The translations under genes were made by a program, and so were the position numbers. A stretch of 64,000 nucleotides of DNA, taken from positions 124,001 through 188,000 of the forward strand of contig JAIVFJ010000071.1 of assembly GCA_025765615.1 (NCBI GenBank), in the 5' to 3' direction. The notes beneath the pieces are model-generated. The model did not search any database and was not told where the DNA came from. It saw only the letters and a program-made list of their open reading frames with translations. Below are positions 1 to 11,655 of this stretch, one piece after another. Source of the DNA: Zopfochytrium polystomum (taxonomy: Eukaryota; Chytridiomycota; Chytridiomycetes; Chytridiales; Chytridiaceae). Position 1 is the first letter of the stretch; the number at the start of each line of letters is the position of its first letter.

Positions 1-462
1 ACCATGCAGCGAACAGCACACGCCCCAGACTCAACCCTATCGACCAAAAATTATCAGAAGCGATCGGCAACCAGCTTAACTCAATTTCTGTTGAGCTAGC
101 GTGCAAGCGTGCTATTGGAAATTTGTGAGCCCGTTTCTTTTACTTTTGTTTTTCTTTCGCACAGCAAGAACCCCCCCCTCCCCTTCCCCATAGCATGTAT
201 AAAAAAGAAGGCTAAAGAACAAATGGGTACTGTCCGCTCACAACTCGCCAGTCAAGGAATGTCGGCGGCACGGGGTCAAGTGCTGGAGAGGTTCCACCTT
301 CTGCTCCCTCCATTGGGCGAAACTATCACTGCCGGAAAGAATCTCGTCATATGTCTTGGAACACGGAAACCGACATGAAAAAATGGCGGCAAGGCAGCCG
401 TTGTTGCTTCGGAGGTTTAATGTGGCACAATATGGTATGCTAAGGATGATGGAGACTATGTA
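1..462. other. no recognisable gene
   Basis: Only a short open frame without an ATG start is present, and it has no familiar motif. No repeat or RNA signature was seen before the tRNA gene that follows. Confidence 0.5.
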
Positions 463-535
463 GCTTCGGTGGCTTAGTTGGTTAAAGCGTCGGTCTCATA
501 ATCCGAAGGTCGTGAGTTCGATTCTCACCCGAAGC
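463..535 (+). tRNA. elongator tRNA-Met (CAT)
   Basis: The sequence folds as a full cloverleaf. The 7-bp acceptor stem pairs GCTTCGG with CCGAAGC, the T arm is GTGAG-TTCGATT-CTCAC, and the anticodon loop is CTCATAA with CAT at positions 34-36, T at 33 and A at 37. The acceptor and loop sequence resemble eukaryotic elongator rather than initiator methionine tRNA. The anticodon stem has one T-T mismatch next to the loop. No intron is present. The discriminator base is the A at 536. Confidence 0.92.
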
Positions 536-850
536 AATTTGCTTTTTCGACTTTTCTACCTTGTATCCGCAGATGGTACCGCGAAGATGCTCAGCAAGGC
601 TTCGACTCGCCTCGACTCGGTGCTCTACCTGGGAGCTGCAGTGTTTGCGATGGGATTTACGCCTGACTGGCGCCCGTTTCTTTCTCGTTTCTGCGAAATT
701 TATTGACAAGGCGCGGCAAAAACCAAAAAAAAAAAAAACGGTACGTTGCTCCGCGAAGCAAAACAACTGGTAGAAGCAAGGCCTCACCATGTGAAGAAGA
801 AAAAAAAGAAGAAGAAATAGCCAAGAAAATATATGCCCAAGTTGGAGTCC
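536..850. other. A-rich spacer
   Basis: This is the spacer between the tRNA and the 3' end of the leuA-type gene. It contains A runs near 726-738 and 800-820. No gene was recognised. Confidence 0.5.
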
Positions 851-2929
851 CTACGCTGTCGCACCCGCAACCTTCCCCACCCGCCGTGCCAGGTACCTGT
901 TGACTGCATCGACGTACGCCCTTGCAACCGCCACGACAACGTCCGCGTCCTGCCCACGACCCGTCGCGACAGCCTCGGAGGAGGTCTCTGGGGGTTCCGC
1001 GACCAGCAGCGGCGGCGTCGGCGCAGCCCGGCGCGCCTCTTGCTTTTCCGCGGCGCCACTGCTGCTGTTGTCGTCGCGGATCCACACCGCGGCGGCGACG
1101 TTCCCCGCGTCGGCGACGGGCGCGGGGAAGACGTGGTACATTACCCTCACAGCGCGGGCGTCGATTCCCGCGACGCGGTCCACCGCGCGGACGACGGCGT
1201 GGACAGCCGACGCGCCTGTCGCGGCGTCCTCGACCTCGGCGGCGGCGTGGTCCTCCGCCTCGGCGTCGACGAGCACGACGGAGGCCGTCGCGCGGGCGTC
1301 CGAGTTGTTGTGGACGCGAACGGCGCGCAGGCGGAAGCGCGGGGGCACGGCGGCGGCGGGGTCCGCGACTGCGACGCCGAGGGTGGCGTCGACGAGGGCG
1401 GCGAGGTTGGCGTCGTCGACGGCGGATTTTTTGGAGTCTGCGAGGCGCTTGAAGGCGGCGAAGAGGTTGTCGAAGGGGTTCGGTTGCTGGTTGGCCGGGT
1501 TGGCGGCGGGGTCGGAGGCGGCGGGGTTTGGCGGGGCAAAGTGTTTTGCAAAGGCGTCGGGGCCGAGGAGACGCTCGACACGGGCGCGGAGGGCGTTACG
1601 GCCCGAGTGCTTGCCGAGCGGCAGCGAGTTGGACGGTGTGCCGACGGTCTCTGGTTGTATGATTTCGTAGGTGGCCTTGTGCTTGAGCACGCCGTCCTGG
1701 TGGATGCCGGACTCGTGCGCGAAGGCGTTGGCGCCGACGATGGCCTTGTTCGGCTGGATGGGCATACCGGTGCGTTTTGTGACGAGCTGCGAGGTCGCAA
1801 ACAGCTGGACGGTGTCGATGGTGTGGTAGACGGGGGAGGTCGCGGCGTGGGTGTGGACGGCCATGACGACCTCCTCCAGCGCGGTGTTGCCCGCGCGCTC
1901 GCCGATGCCGTTGACCGCGACCTCGACCTGCCGCGCACCGTTCGCGATTCCGGCGAGGGTGTTGGCAGTGGCGAGGCCGAGGTCGTTGTGGCAGTGGGTG
2001 GACCAGACGACTTTTTCCGCGCCGCGGGTGTTTCGAATGAGGTGTCTGATGAGCGCGCCAAACTCGTCGGGGGTGTTGTATCCGACGGTGTCGGGGATGT
2101 TGAGGGTGGTCGCGCCGGCGTCGATGACGGCTTCGAGGACGCGGCAGAGGAACGCACGGTCGGAGCGTCCGGCGTCTTCGGGGGAGAACTCGACGTCTTG
2201 GCAGCCGAGGCTTTTCGCGAGTTTGACGGCCCGTTCGGCGCGGTCGACGCACTGGTCGCGGGAGATGCGGAGCTTGTGGGTCAGGTGGAGGTCGCTGGTG
2301 GCGAGGAAGGTGTGGATGCGGTGGAGCGGGGCGTGGCGGACTGCGTCGTAGGCGCGGCGGACGTCGGTTTCGACGGCGCGCGCGAGGGCCGCGATGATCA
2401 TGGGCTTGCCGGTCTTGCGGTGCTCCGTCAGCGGGCCGACTTCCTTGGCGATCCGCGCGACCGCTTCAAAGTCGCCGGGGGACGCTACGGGGAAGCCCGC
2501 CTCGCAGACATCGACGCCGAGGCGGGACAGCTGGCGGGCTATTTCGACTTTTTCGCCGACGGTCAAAGTGACGCCTGGGGACTGGAAGAGTATCAAAGCA
2601 GTGGATGTCAGCGCGATGTAGAGTGAAGGGGAGGGGGGAGGGTGGCGGGGACTCTAGAGTGCAGGAGAGGGGTCGGCGGTCGAGGGACAGAACGACATTC
2701 GTATGACTACTACTGGTACTGCTCGTCGTACCTGCTCGCCGTCTCTCAGGGTGGTGTCGAACACGATCAGTTTTTCCTTCTCCGCGAAGGCCGGCTGGTC
2801 CGCCGCAGCTGGAGCCTGCGCAGGGGCCGTCAGCGCAGAAGAAGCAGAGGCGTCGGGGGTCGCCGACGACGGCGAGGAGGAGGAGGATGCGACCGCAGTC
2901 GACGGTGAAGGGGAGGATGCGGCGACCAT
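851..2929 (-). CDS. 2-isopropylmalate synthase, short LeuA/plant-like form
   Basis: The enzyme condenses acetyl-CoA with 2-oxoisovalerate in the first committed step of leucine synthesis. There are two exons, 2929-2732 and 2581-851, with a phase-0 intron (GTACGA...TTCCAG), giving 642 residues. The splice falls inside the catalytic signature and joins FDTTLRDGEQ to SPGVTL. Other visible motifs are the metal-binding HCHND near residue 262, NGIGERAGN, and GIHQDGVLKH. The LeuA dimer/allosteric domain closes with GRGQDADVVVAVARAYVDA. The first 50 residues are Ser/Ala-rich and could be a mitochondrial presequence. The start is the ATG at 2929; the upstream in-frame sequence is 5'UTR-like. The architecture matches bacterial and plant LeuA, not the long form of yeast Leu4/Leu9. 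The gene is divergently arranged with the UPF0658 gene. Confidence 0.93.
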
Positions 2930-3030
2930 ATTGGGTTGGATTGACTGACTGGCTGACTGACAGACTGATTGATTGAATGATTGATTGATGATAATCGGGC
3001 GATGAAGAAGGATTCTCCCTTTCGGGCGGA

Positions 3031-3038
3031 TATTTATA
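3031..3038 (-). promoter_or_regulatory. TATA box of the 2-isopropylmalate synthase gene
   Basis: TATAAATA reads on the minus strand about 100 nt upstream of the ATG at 2929, a plausible spacing for a core promoter. The leader between them contains tandem TGACTGAC-like and GATT-like repeats. Confidence 0.5.
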
Positions 3039-3262
3039 CACGAGAGGAGATCAGATATCGTATCTCGTCCTTGTCGCTTTCCCTTTCCACGCACTGCCTC
3101 AGTCTCTCGCCCTCTTTGCCCATTTGCGCCCAGAAAAGAAAGAAAAGCCCTAATCAATCATCGATTTTGGCGCTCCAAACTATTCCGGACACGAGGTAAT
3201 ATGCATGGTCCAATAGGATAATATTTGATATTTATTGATATCATATTCATCAATTTTGATCT

Positions 3263-3276
3263 ACACACACACACAC

Positions 3277-3317
<41 letters not shown>

Positions 3318-3330
3318 TCTCACTCACTCT
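3263..3330. repeat. (AC)n/(CT)n microsatellite
   Basis: About eight AC units run directly into a long CT tract in the 900-bp divergent promoter between the leuA-type and UPF0658 genes. The rest of that interval (2930-3829) holds no gene that I can see, apart from an A run near 3652-3668. Confidence 0.9.
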
Positions 3331-3829
3331 CTCCTTCTCCCTCTCCCACTCTGTCGGTCTCTGTCTCTCGGGCACAAATCGCTCCAGATATTCAGGTCCA
3401 TCAATCAATCACCTGCCCACCGCTTTTCCTCCTCTGCCTTTGTGCCGAGACATCCTCCTCCTGCTTGGAATCGCTGATGATGTATTCATTCAGTTGTGAT
3501 CAAGTGGATTAATCAGTGATGAATCAACCCCCTCTCACGAAAAGCTTTTCCTCATCGTCCAACTGGGCGAACTCCCTTCGCGAGAGTTTGAGTTGGGGAG
3601 AGCCTCATCGCGTTAGTCGAGCGCAAATTTGGCCACGCTAACCGTTTCGGCAAAAAAAAAAAAAAAAAGGATAATTAATGAGCGACACCGATCATTTGAA
3701 GAATTGTCCAATTCCCGATGCACCACCATACACATTGAGCAAAACACCACGCCCACCAAGACCAGCAACCCACCGAAGAAAACCACACCGACTCATTCCC
3801 TCGCCGCACCCCCCCTACCCCCCCGGGCC

Positions 3830-5304
3830 ATGGACAGCATCTCCGAAGAGCTTGAGCCGCCACTCTCACCAGCGGACAGGAGTCCGTCCTTCCTCACCGC
3901 ACCGCGCACGCCGGCATGGCGCCGCACCACCGTCCCGCGGCTCGCCATCGAGGGCGAGTTCGTTCCCCTCGACGCCGAATCCCCTCCACCACCTCCACCG
4001 CCACCAGACGTCCCTTTGGCAGCCCCACGCGACACCGCCGACGGTGCCGATCATCTGCCATGGGACGCCGCGAGCCCCTGGGGGTCCGCGGCCACGCTTG
4101 TCCCCGCGGCGGAGCCCTCCGCGGCACCGTCACTGTCTCCAGCGTCCGTGGCGGCGGTGCCCGGGTCCCTGCTGGAAAAGGCGCGGAGGATGCAGGAGAC
4201 GAGACGGAGGGCCCGCAGCGCGGATTTGGCGGCGGCGGCGGTGGCGGCGTCAGCGGCGGCCGCGGCTGCACCGGTTGCGGCAGCGCGGACGGGGTCGAGG
4301 ACGGGCGGTTCGCAGAGGCGGCAGTGGCAGCGGCGGGCGGCGGTCGCGGAGAAAGGGGTGTTGGACGAGGTTGCGGCGTTCTTCAAGCCGATACTGCCGT
4401 GAGTTGCAACGTTTGTCACACAGTTTCTCTTTTCTGGCAAACGCTTTGCTTACAGCGGACGCTTCTTTTTGTTTCGACCCAGCCAGCCTCACGCCGACAG
4501 CCACGTGTTCTGGTCGCGCACCACCATTTTCCTCCTGATCGCCTTTGCCTCAACGCAGGTATTCTTTGCGAATATCTTTCGGCGCTTTTCCCGACTGCCC
4601 CACTTTCCCTCATGCGCACCCCAGATCGCAATTCAGTCCGTGATCCTTCGAAGCGAAACTTTGATATTCATTCAGCTGCAGAGCCGCACCGCCATGGGGG
4701 CAGGCCCTGAGTTGGACGACGACTTTTTCAGCAAGTTTATGTCGGGATTCGCGTGAGCAGCAGAGCGAGTTTTATTCCAGATGTTTTCATCTTCTCCCGA
4801 CTGACTGCGGCCCTTTCCTCCTATGCCGTTGCCCCCCCCTTTTTCGCATTAAGGTATCAGAGCTCCTTTATTGTGTGCATCATGTTCGCAGCGTATCTTA
4901 CGTGGAGAGGCATCATGTAAACGGCACAGCTCCCCCCCCCCCCCCCCCCCCCCCCCCAAAATTACCACCCCTTCGCTGACTCAAGCACTCCCGGCGGTCT
5001 CACAGCACACACAACCTCATGAAACTCTTCTCGACGCTCGCGCTCAACATCTGCTTCGTCGTCTACTCCGTGATCCAGCAGAACCAGGCGACGTCGACGC
5101 TCGACAGCCTGCGCAACTCGCTGTGGAACGACATCCTGGACGGCGGGTGGGGGCCGACGCACCGCTACTACCTGCTTGCCGCCATCGCCATCGCAGCGTC
5201 GTGGACCGCGTGTTACGTCGGGTTGGCGGTGTTTGTCGCGAAAGAGTGCCTGTGGCGGTTGTATCGAATCACGGGCGGGGATTTGAGGATGGAGAGAGGT
5301 TTGT

Positions 5305-5351
<47 letters not shown>

Positions 5352-6240
5352 GGGATTTCGTTTGTTCCATTTTGTGCTTGTCCGAATTGATCAAAGCTGA
5401 ATCGGCCCTGGGCAGCTCTGTTCACGTACCAGTTCTTCCTGGTGCTCCTCATGTTCTCGGTGTTTACAGTCACGATGTTCATGGCGCTCATCTTGGTAAG
5501 ACCGTTTGCCGCCTGTTTTGGCAGCGAAACAATGCCGCTAACACAAGCAACCAATTGGCCCCCGTCCCTTTTCTAGGTCCTCGCCCGACCCAGAGCCCGT
5601 CTCCTTGTACCTGACACCGCTTGTCGGAGTTCCAGCCGCCCTGCTCATCTCCGTCTGCGGGTTCCTTGGCGTCCGGCGGGAGCGCCGGATCCTCCTTGCC
5701 GTGTACCTGTGCGTCTCCGCTGCCGTGAAGTTTTTTTTTGATAATTTTTTTCCTCTGCTGGGGATACCTGCTTTTGGGATGTTCTACATTCTTTCCTGAA
5801 CCAATGTCCTCCTCACTCACCACATTTCCCAGCCTCGGGGCCTTTGGGGGAGTAGCATACACGATCTACCGGCTGTGGAGACTACTTGGTACCTAATTGT
5901 CTTTCTTTCTTCCTATTTTTTTCCACTCCTTTTTGGCAGTCCCACCCTTCATCCTAATACTCCCGCAGACCCTCGTTACAGCCTCGACTACCAGTACATC
6001 CGGCTTCCGGCGCTCTTTTTCGCGACCTTCGCGATCATGACGATGGCGCTTGCGGGAACGTTTGCGGTGGCGGCGGCGCGCAACTTTGGTTGCGGGCTGA
6101 AGGAGGTGCTGGACCAGGACGCCGGGGCGAGGAGGGGCAGGCGAAGGTGGTGGCGGCGGTGGCGGCGGGGGCAGGACGGGGCGGAAGGGGAAGAAGGTGG
6201 ATGCGTGTATCCGGTTGTGGAGATCGATCTGGATCGGTGA
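3830..6240 (+). CDS. UPF0658-family Golgi apparatus membrane protein
   Basis: This is a multipass membrane protein of the fungal UPF0658 family, whose function is not established. There are nine exons: 3830-4398, 4456-4558, 4625-4752, 4854-4916, 5006-5298, 5416-5495, 5596-5708, 5833-5888 and 5969-6240, which give 558 residues. The ATG at 3830 (GGCCATGG) was preferred over an upstream extension through an A run. The first 190 residues are Pro/Ala/Arg-rich. They are followed by about seven hydrophobic helices. Family signatures are LWRLYRITGGDLRMERALF before a helix, a GVRRERR loop, YTIYRLWR, and NFGCGLKEVL near the C terminus. The acceptor at 5595 is weak; a better CTAG at 5576 would break the frame. 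One intron carries a poly-C run and another a (GT)n tract. Confidence 0.85.
4932..4957 (+). repeat. 26-nt poly-C run inside intron 4
   Basis: An uninterrupted run of C lies between the GTAAAC donor at 4917 and the CACAG acceptor at 5005 of the UPF0658 gene. The exact length is likely to be unreliable in any assembly. Confidence 0.85.
5307..5349 (+). repeat. (GT)n tract inside intron 5
   Basis: About 21 GT units begin eight bases after the splice donor at 5299 of the UPF0658 gene and fill a third of the 117-nt intron. Confidence 0.9.
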
Positions 6241-7076
6241 TTTAAGGACTGCTGAAAGGAACGGGGTGGTTGGGTTATTTTTTCTGTTTATTTTTATGGT
6301 TACTAATTCAAGTGCTTTCCATTGCGGATGATGATGGGAATGAGGGCAGAACGAACGGATCACCGCTGGGACGGATAGTGGACTATGCGTCACCCTTCCT
6401 TTCTGTCACTGCGGCTTCGCCGGCTGCACCGCACGCCCCTTTTGCGCGTTCGGCTTTCCCTTGCTCGCCTTACCCTTGTCCGCCGTAGCACCCGTCACAC
6501 TCTTACCCTTCCTCGCCACAGGCGCCCAACCCCTTGCCCCCTCTTCCCCGCCGCCGCCGCCGTCCAGGGACGAGCCGCACACGCGCCGGCGGTCCCCGCC
6601 GCCGCCCTCCGGTACACTCGCCCGGCCCCGGCGCTGGACTCGAAGCCGTACTTTTATGCAGTGCGCCACGACCCGATTCTTCTCCTAGTTTCGGTCCCAG
6701 GCGATTTCCTCTCGCTCTTGCGTTTTGCTGGGGGCGGAATCGAGGAAGTAAGGGAGGAAAGGCGGACGGGAATGGAGAAAAGTGAAAAGGAGGGGTTGGT
6801 GATGGGAATGCGAGTGGGGGGGGAGTCGGGGGAATGCCCTCTTTTTAAATTTTTCTGTAAAAACATGTACAGTACACTGTACATGGCCCCAGTCGATGAG
6901 CTCGTGCCCTGAAAAAAAAATTTGCTTTAATTTGCAATTTCCTGCAACAAGAGATCTAATGATGCTTACCTCCGGCGACGTCTTGCTCGTGTCGAAGCGC
7001 ACATTGTCCTTGTGCCCGTCGCGGTGCGGCCACCTGATCTTGTCCTGCTGCGCCGCGAGCTGCTTGCGTGGACCTG

Positions 7077-7110
<34 letters not shown>

Positions 7111-7265
7111 TTGATATCAAGGTGTATTGTTGTGCGCGAATCATTAAAGCGTCCGACAACGGTGCACACGACGAAATTATGTGCAGAACGAAAATAAGGA
7201 ATAGTGAAAAACGCACCGTCACGGTCCCGCCGATCGTTCGGACGTCCCCGTCGGTGGCGGGTCGC
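6241..7265. other. spacer with weak minus-strand coding candidate
   Basis: No confident gene was found. On the minus strand, a run of splice-like segments (start near 7267, PRKQLAAQQDKIRWPHRDG near 7060-7000, a basic Lys/Gly-rich tail ending at 6406) could be a small basic protein, but I could not join the exons convincingly. A perfect palindrome GTACAGTGTACTGTAC occurs near 6867-6882. A (GT)n tract lies at about 7080-7108. Confidence 0.3.
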
Positions 7266-7648
7266 ATGGATCGGGCACAGCGCGAGGGCGAGAGCGAGGA
7301 CAAGGACGAAGGCACGAGCGAGAGGAGAGGGTGAGTTGGTCAATAACTCGGGGGCGGGCCGTCCTTCTTCCCCGCTTCCTTCCCTTCCCTTCCCCCAGGT
7401 GGTCAATGCCGGGCGATGCACCGCAGCTACCGACAAATTTTACCCATCCACAATTGGCTCCGCTCACGGCCCCACAAGGGCCACATATGGTCCAACCTCC
7501 CAGGCCGACGCACCGGCCACCCATCCACACCGCTCTCGCTCAGCCGGCCCGAGCTCCTACAATCCCCCTCTTTCCTCTCTGCCCCCTCCGCATAATTGAT
7601 ATCTTCCCATCGTGCTCTCCAGCCCACTTACCAAACTTCAGACCATAA
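7266..7648 (+). CDS. possible small proline-rich protein (weak)
   Basis: Two segments, 7266-7330 and 7399-7648, are joined by a good donor (GG|GTGAGT) and a pyrimidine-rich acceptor (TTCCCCCAG) in matching phase. They would encode 104 residues: a charged start MDRAQREGESEDKDEG followed by a Pro/His/Thr-rich tail. No family was recognised. It could equally be the untranslated leader of the WD40 gene starting at 7888, and the minus strand also shows weak coding signs here. Confidence 0.28.
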
Positions 7649-7887
7649 CCTCCTCCAACCCTTCCACCCCCTTCCTTTCTAATCCTTTCTCTTTCTGCTA
7701 TTGGTTGTTGATATTTCTTTGCTTGTTCTTTTGATATCTACCTGTTCGCGTTTAGGTTTCCTTTGTTCGGCGCCGAGCCGCTTGTGTCGACTTGTCTCAC
7801 GACACATGGTGGTGGCGCAAACCGAAATTTTGCAGCACAGCGACCACCCTCGATCTGTGCCCCCACTCGGCCCGAGCAGCAACCAAG

Positions 7888-10045
7888 ATGCCCCGAGGTA
7901 CGCTAATGGGGGGCGTTGAAGGACCGTTCCTTCCATGATGCATCCCCCTGATCCCCCCTGATCGACGACGCGCATCTACGATCTGCCAGGTATCAACGCG
8001 GAAGAGGCCGAAGACATTGACGAAGATGAGATCACGCCGGGTCCTGTTGAGAGCGGCGAAAGTATACATAGACTATTTCTTTTCTTTTTTTTTCTTACTT
8101 TTCCTCTTCGCCCGCCCGCCGTGTGAACTTCTGTGTTTCCTAGTGGACATCCAGGGCATTCGGTGGCAGCACTACTTCCCCGTCACGCGAGAGGAGTTTC
8201 GGGAGAGCAGGATCATGAACTATGGAAATTTCAAAAACCTGCAGATCCCGCACGACCCGATGATGCATGTGAGCCGGAGACGCTTCTCTTTCGAAAGAGT
8301 CTAACCTCTCTAACGGGCGGGGGTCAGGATATCATACGGCCCAGGACGGATGCGGAATTTTACAAGTTTCTGTACACAAAGGAGCGGAAAAAGACGAGAT
8401 GTTGGATTTATCACCCCCAGCTGCGGAACCTTGTTTGGGCAACCAGCAAAAATGATGTTTATTATCCACGTAAGGGGTCTCGCTGAGACCTGCTCTTCGC
8501 CGTTCCCCCTCGTAACTTCATTTTTTGGTTTGATCGCCGCAGACGAGCAAGTGATTCGAAATTGGTGCCCTTTAACCAGATCGTCGCGGAGAGTGATGGA
8601 GCTTGGTGCTACCCGGCTTTCAACGATATCTGCGGGTTCGGGCTGCCTCATGGCTGGAAGTTGTAACGGCACGTACCTGTTCCGGCGGCTCGCACCGAAC
8701 AGTCCCATCGTGCCTGGAACCATAACGGAGGACGAGAATGGGATAACGAATTACATTCAAATCGAGACTGGAAGAAGCGGCGGTGTGGATTTTTTGCGGT
8801 TGCAAATGATTATTCCACTAATCGCTTCCATGCGGGTCGACTTTTACCCACTGTAGAATCACAGGCATTTATTTCCAGTAACGACAAAAAGGCAAGAATA
8901 TTGAATCTGAACAGACTTCAAATCACCCACGAGCATGCCTTCGATTGGGCTGTGAATGTAAGAAATACCAATCGTTCTGCTCCGACTCCAACTGACGGTT
9001 CGACCTGTCAGTGTTCAAGTATAAGCCCTGACCGCCGCTTGCTTTGCGTTTCCGGAGATGCAAAGGACTCTTTGATTGTGTCTGCAGACTCTGGCGATGG
9101 TAAAGATGCGTTTTCTCTGGATGAAAGACTGCTGCGATTCAAGCTGATCGTGTCCCTTTCAGTGCTTGTTCAACTCACAGGACATATGGACTACACATTT
9201 GCCTGCGCGTGGTCCCCCTGTGGGCGCCTCTTAGCAACTGGCAATCAGGGTCAGTCTTCGGCTTCTATTTAGGAAAGCTCCCCCATTCATTGGTTATCAT
9301 TACTCCTTTATTTCCTTTCTGTTTCTAAAGACATGACGACGCGTATCTACGACGTGCGGTTTCCATCGCACGCCCTGGCCGCCCTTCCCGCAAACCTCGG
9401 CGCAGTCCGATCGCTTCGGTTCTCCGACGACAACTGCTTCCTGGCGGCGGCCGAGCCGGCGGACTTTGTCCACGTTTACGACGTCAGGGCGGGAGGTGTT
9501 GGAGGGCGCGAGGCGCTCCTTGCGCTCACTCCGCCGCGAGCGCACGACGACTCGCCCTTGCTTGTGGGGCCGCCGAAAGGCGAGGAAAGCGCGGATCGCC
9601 GTCCAGGCTCCTCCGAGGGCTTTGAGGTGGAGCAGGAGCCGGGTCCGGACTCTTTTGTCCAGACGAGCAACTTCGAAAGCGGGTCGACAAAGCCCGCCGA
9701 AACGCTCCGCTCGTTTATCATTCGAGAGGCGGAGGCTGTCGGGCTATTGAAAAAGTCGCGGCACCACCCCGGAACGTCGGACGCAGCAGGGTCTTCTGAT
9801 CGAAATCTCTTTCGAAGTCAGGTTATTGACTTTTTCGGGGAAATCGGAGGGTTTGCTTTCAGCCCGGACGGAAGCGAGTTCTTGTTTGTCGGGAACGCTG
9901 GTAGGGCAATATTTAGAGACTAGGGGCCCTTGGAAGAACATATGTTCTCATGCAACTTCCCTCGTCAGATCACAAGTACGGGTCCATTCTTGAGTTCGAG
10001 AGAACGCATTCAAAGCTCTCGAAGATGCTGGAAGATTTTCTGTGA
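7888..10045 (+). CDS. WD40-repeat protein, S. pombe SPBC2A9.03-like
   Basis: Ten exons were resolved with consistent phases: 7888-7897, 7990-8061, 8144-8268, 8328-8469, 8543-8782, 8857-8957, 9012-9099, 9163-9249, 9331-9900 and 9969-10045. They give 503 residues. The family is a conserved but uncharacterised WD40 group in fungi and plants. Its marks are all present: DIQGIRW followed by TREEFRESRIMNYGNF, LRNLVWATSKNDVYY, ITEDENGITN, ISSNDKKARILNL, GHMDYTFACAWSPCGRLLATGNQD, LGAVRSLRFSDD, AEPADFVHVYDVR, FGEIGGFAFSPDG, and HKYGSILEF near the end. The N terminus is acidic. A hydrophilic insert of about 90 residues (roughly 9530-9810) sits between two propeller strands just before the VIDFFGEIGGF segment. 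The ATG at 7888 is required by the phase of the first intron. An out-of-frame ATG at 7806 could be an upstream ORF. Confidence 0.88.
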
Positions 10046-11655
10046 ATCGACGAGCTACTGGTCGTCACGAAGGATGCAAAGGGATCAATGGCAGTACCAT
10101 ACTGCAACAAAGGGCGTCACGTACTTCTTCATTTGGCAAATTATACCATTTTTTTGAGGACTCCCATCCATTCTTTGAAGTTCTTGTTATGGTCCCTCCG
10201 TTATTGTTGCAAGAAAGGTTGAGAGTGTGCCCGAGGAATTTGTTGAATGTTAAGCACCAGGAGTGTTTGAACTCACTGGTCCTTGCGCATGATTGCGGGG
10301 GAGCGGTAGCTGTTGCGGGCGTGCCAAACATGATGGACGTTTTGGAGGACCGCTTTGAAGTTGTATGAAATTGCCTGGTCAAACACGACCGAATCAATAT
10401 TCGCAGCCAGTTCCCTTCGTTCAAATGCGCCGTTTCCACCACCTTTGACTTTTGGTTTTCTGGTCAAAAGCAAGAAATCCAGCAGTGAAAGAGTGAAAGT
10501 GAGATCCCCAGCTTCCCCTATCTTCACTTCGGGTTTTTTTCGATCGGTGGTTTTGCAGTGCTTCTTTTTTTTATTTTTTATTTTTTTTTATTAGTTCACG
10601 CAGCCAGAGGCTGTGTGATGGGAAGAGTGAAATACTTTGCGGGTATGGCAGAAAGCCAAGAACCTTGACAGAACCAAGCGCGTTGCCGCACAGGTCACCC
10701 TAGCCGCTAACATACAGGGAAACAAAGAAAACAACAACAAGAAAACAGCAACAACAACAAAAGGGGGAGAAGACTTAAGGCCTAGGCCTTGCGGAAGTGT
10801 CATTCTGACAGCAGAGTAAGTGGGTGCAGGAAGTCAGGAGGGAAAAGGGCAGAGCTGAGGAAGAAGGGTGGGTTTTGCAGTGCTCCATTAAACGTCCGGT
10901 GAAATTCAGCTGATGCGTGCTTTCACGATGGACCACCAAACCAAAGAAAAGAAAAAACAATAAGAAAAGCTCAGAAAACGCGAAAAGCTTGAACCAACAG
11001 GCTGTGTCTTCGCTCCTCGCCAAAAATCATCGAAAAACGGTTAAGTGGTTTTCTCTGCGTCACGAGAAAAACAAAGAAAAAGAGAATAAAACAGCAAACG
11101 TGTGGGGGAAAGGCCTTGACTGGTGGCTGCGCCGGCTGTGCTTGCGATCGCCACGCGCTGCTGCTGGCGTCCTCTTCACTCTCTCTGGCGGCTTAGTGGA
11201 GGCAAACTGGTCGCCAGCGTCAAGTGTGCTCAGCAGCGTCAGAAGAGAGAGCAAAGCCCCGCCCACCCCAGCATACCAGTCACAAGCTGATCTTCCAAAG
11301 TGCAACGCAATCGGCTTTCTCCTTCAGCTCGAAGGACGGAGAAGAGAGGCAAGCCAACTAACTATTTGACGTCACCGCCGCACCAGTCTCTTCTTCGCGT
11401 CACTTCCTCCTCCCACCGCCATCTCCACAACCTGGCGTTGCTTCTCACCTCACCGTACTCTTCCTTCGCTCACGAAGCGAGAACTCACATACCGCCTCCA
11501 CGCACTACCGTCAAATCGCACACAGCGACGTCCCCCCCCCCACACACACACTTCCGCCCTCCCCCACACAAACCGCTAACAAAATAAAAAAAATAAAATA
11601 AAAGAGAATAAAAATAAGGGACCAAAAGAGACGCGCCACCAACACTCCAACGCAC
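10046..11655. other. AT-rich spacer, no recognisable gene
   Basis: Only short frames with no family resemblance are present on either strand. T- and A-rich tracts occur near 10560-10590 and 11580-11625, the latter just upstream of the next gene. Confidence 0.45.

Noticed and set aside
1..462. possible 5' end of another gene
   Set aside because: The 89-codon frame at 109 begins with TTG, lacks a splice context and shows no similarity to anything I know.
833..2626. 597-codon plus-strand open frame overlapping the isopropylmalate synthase
   Set aside because: It mirrors the minus-strand gene in GC-rich DNA. The protein is Val/Gly/Asp-rich nonsense, and the minus strand has full enzyme motifs.
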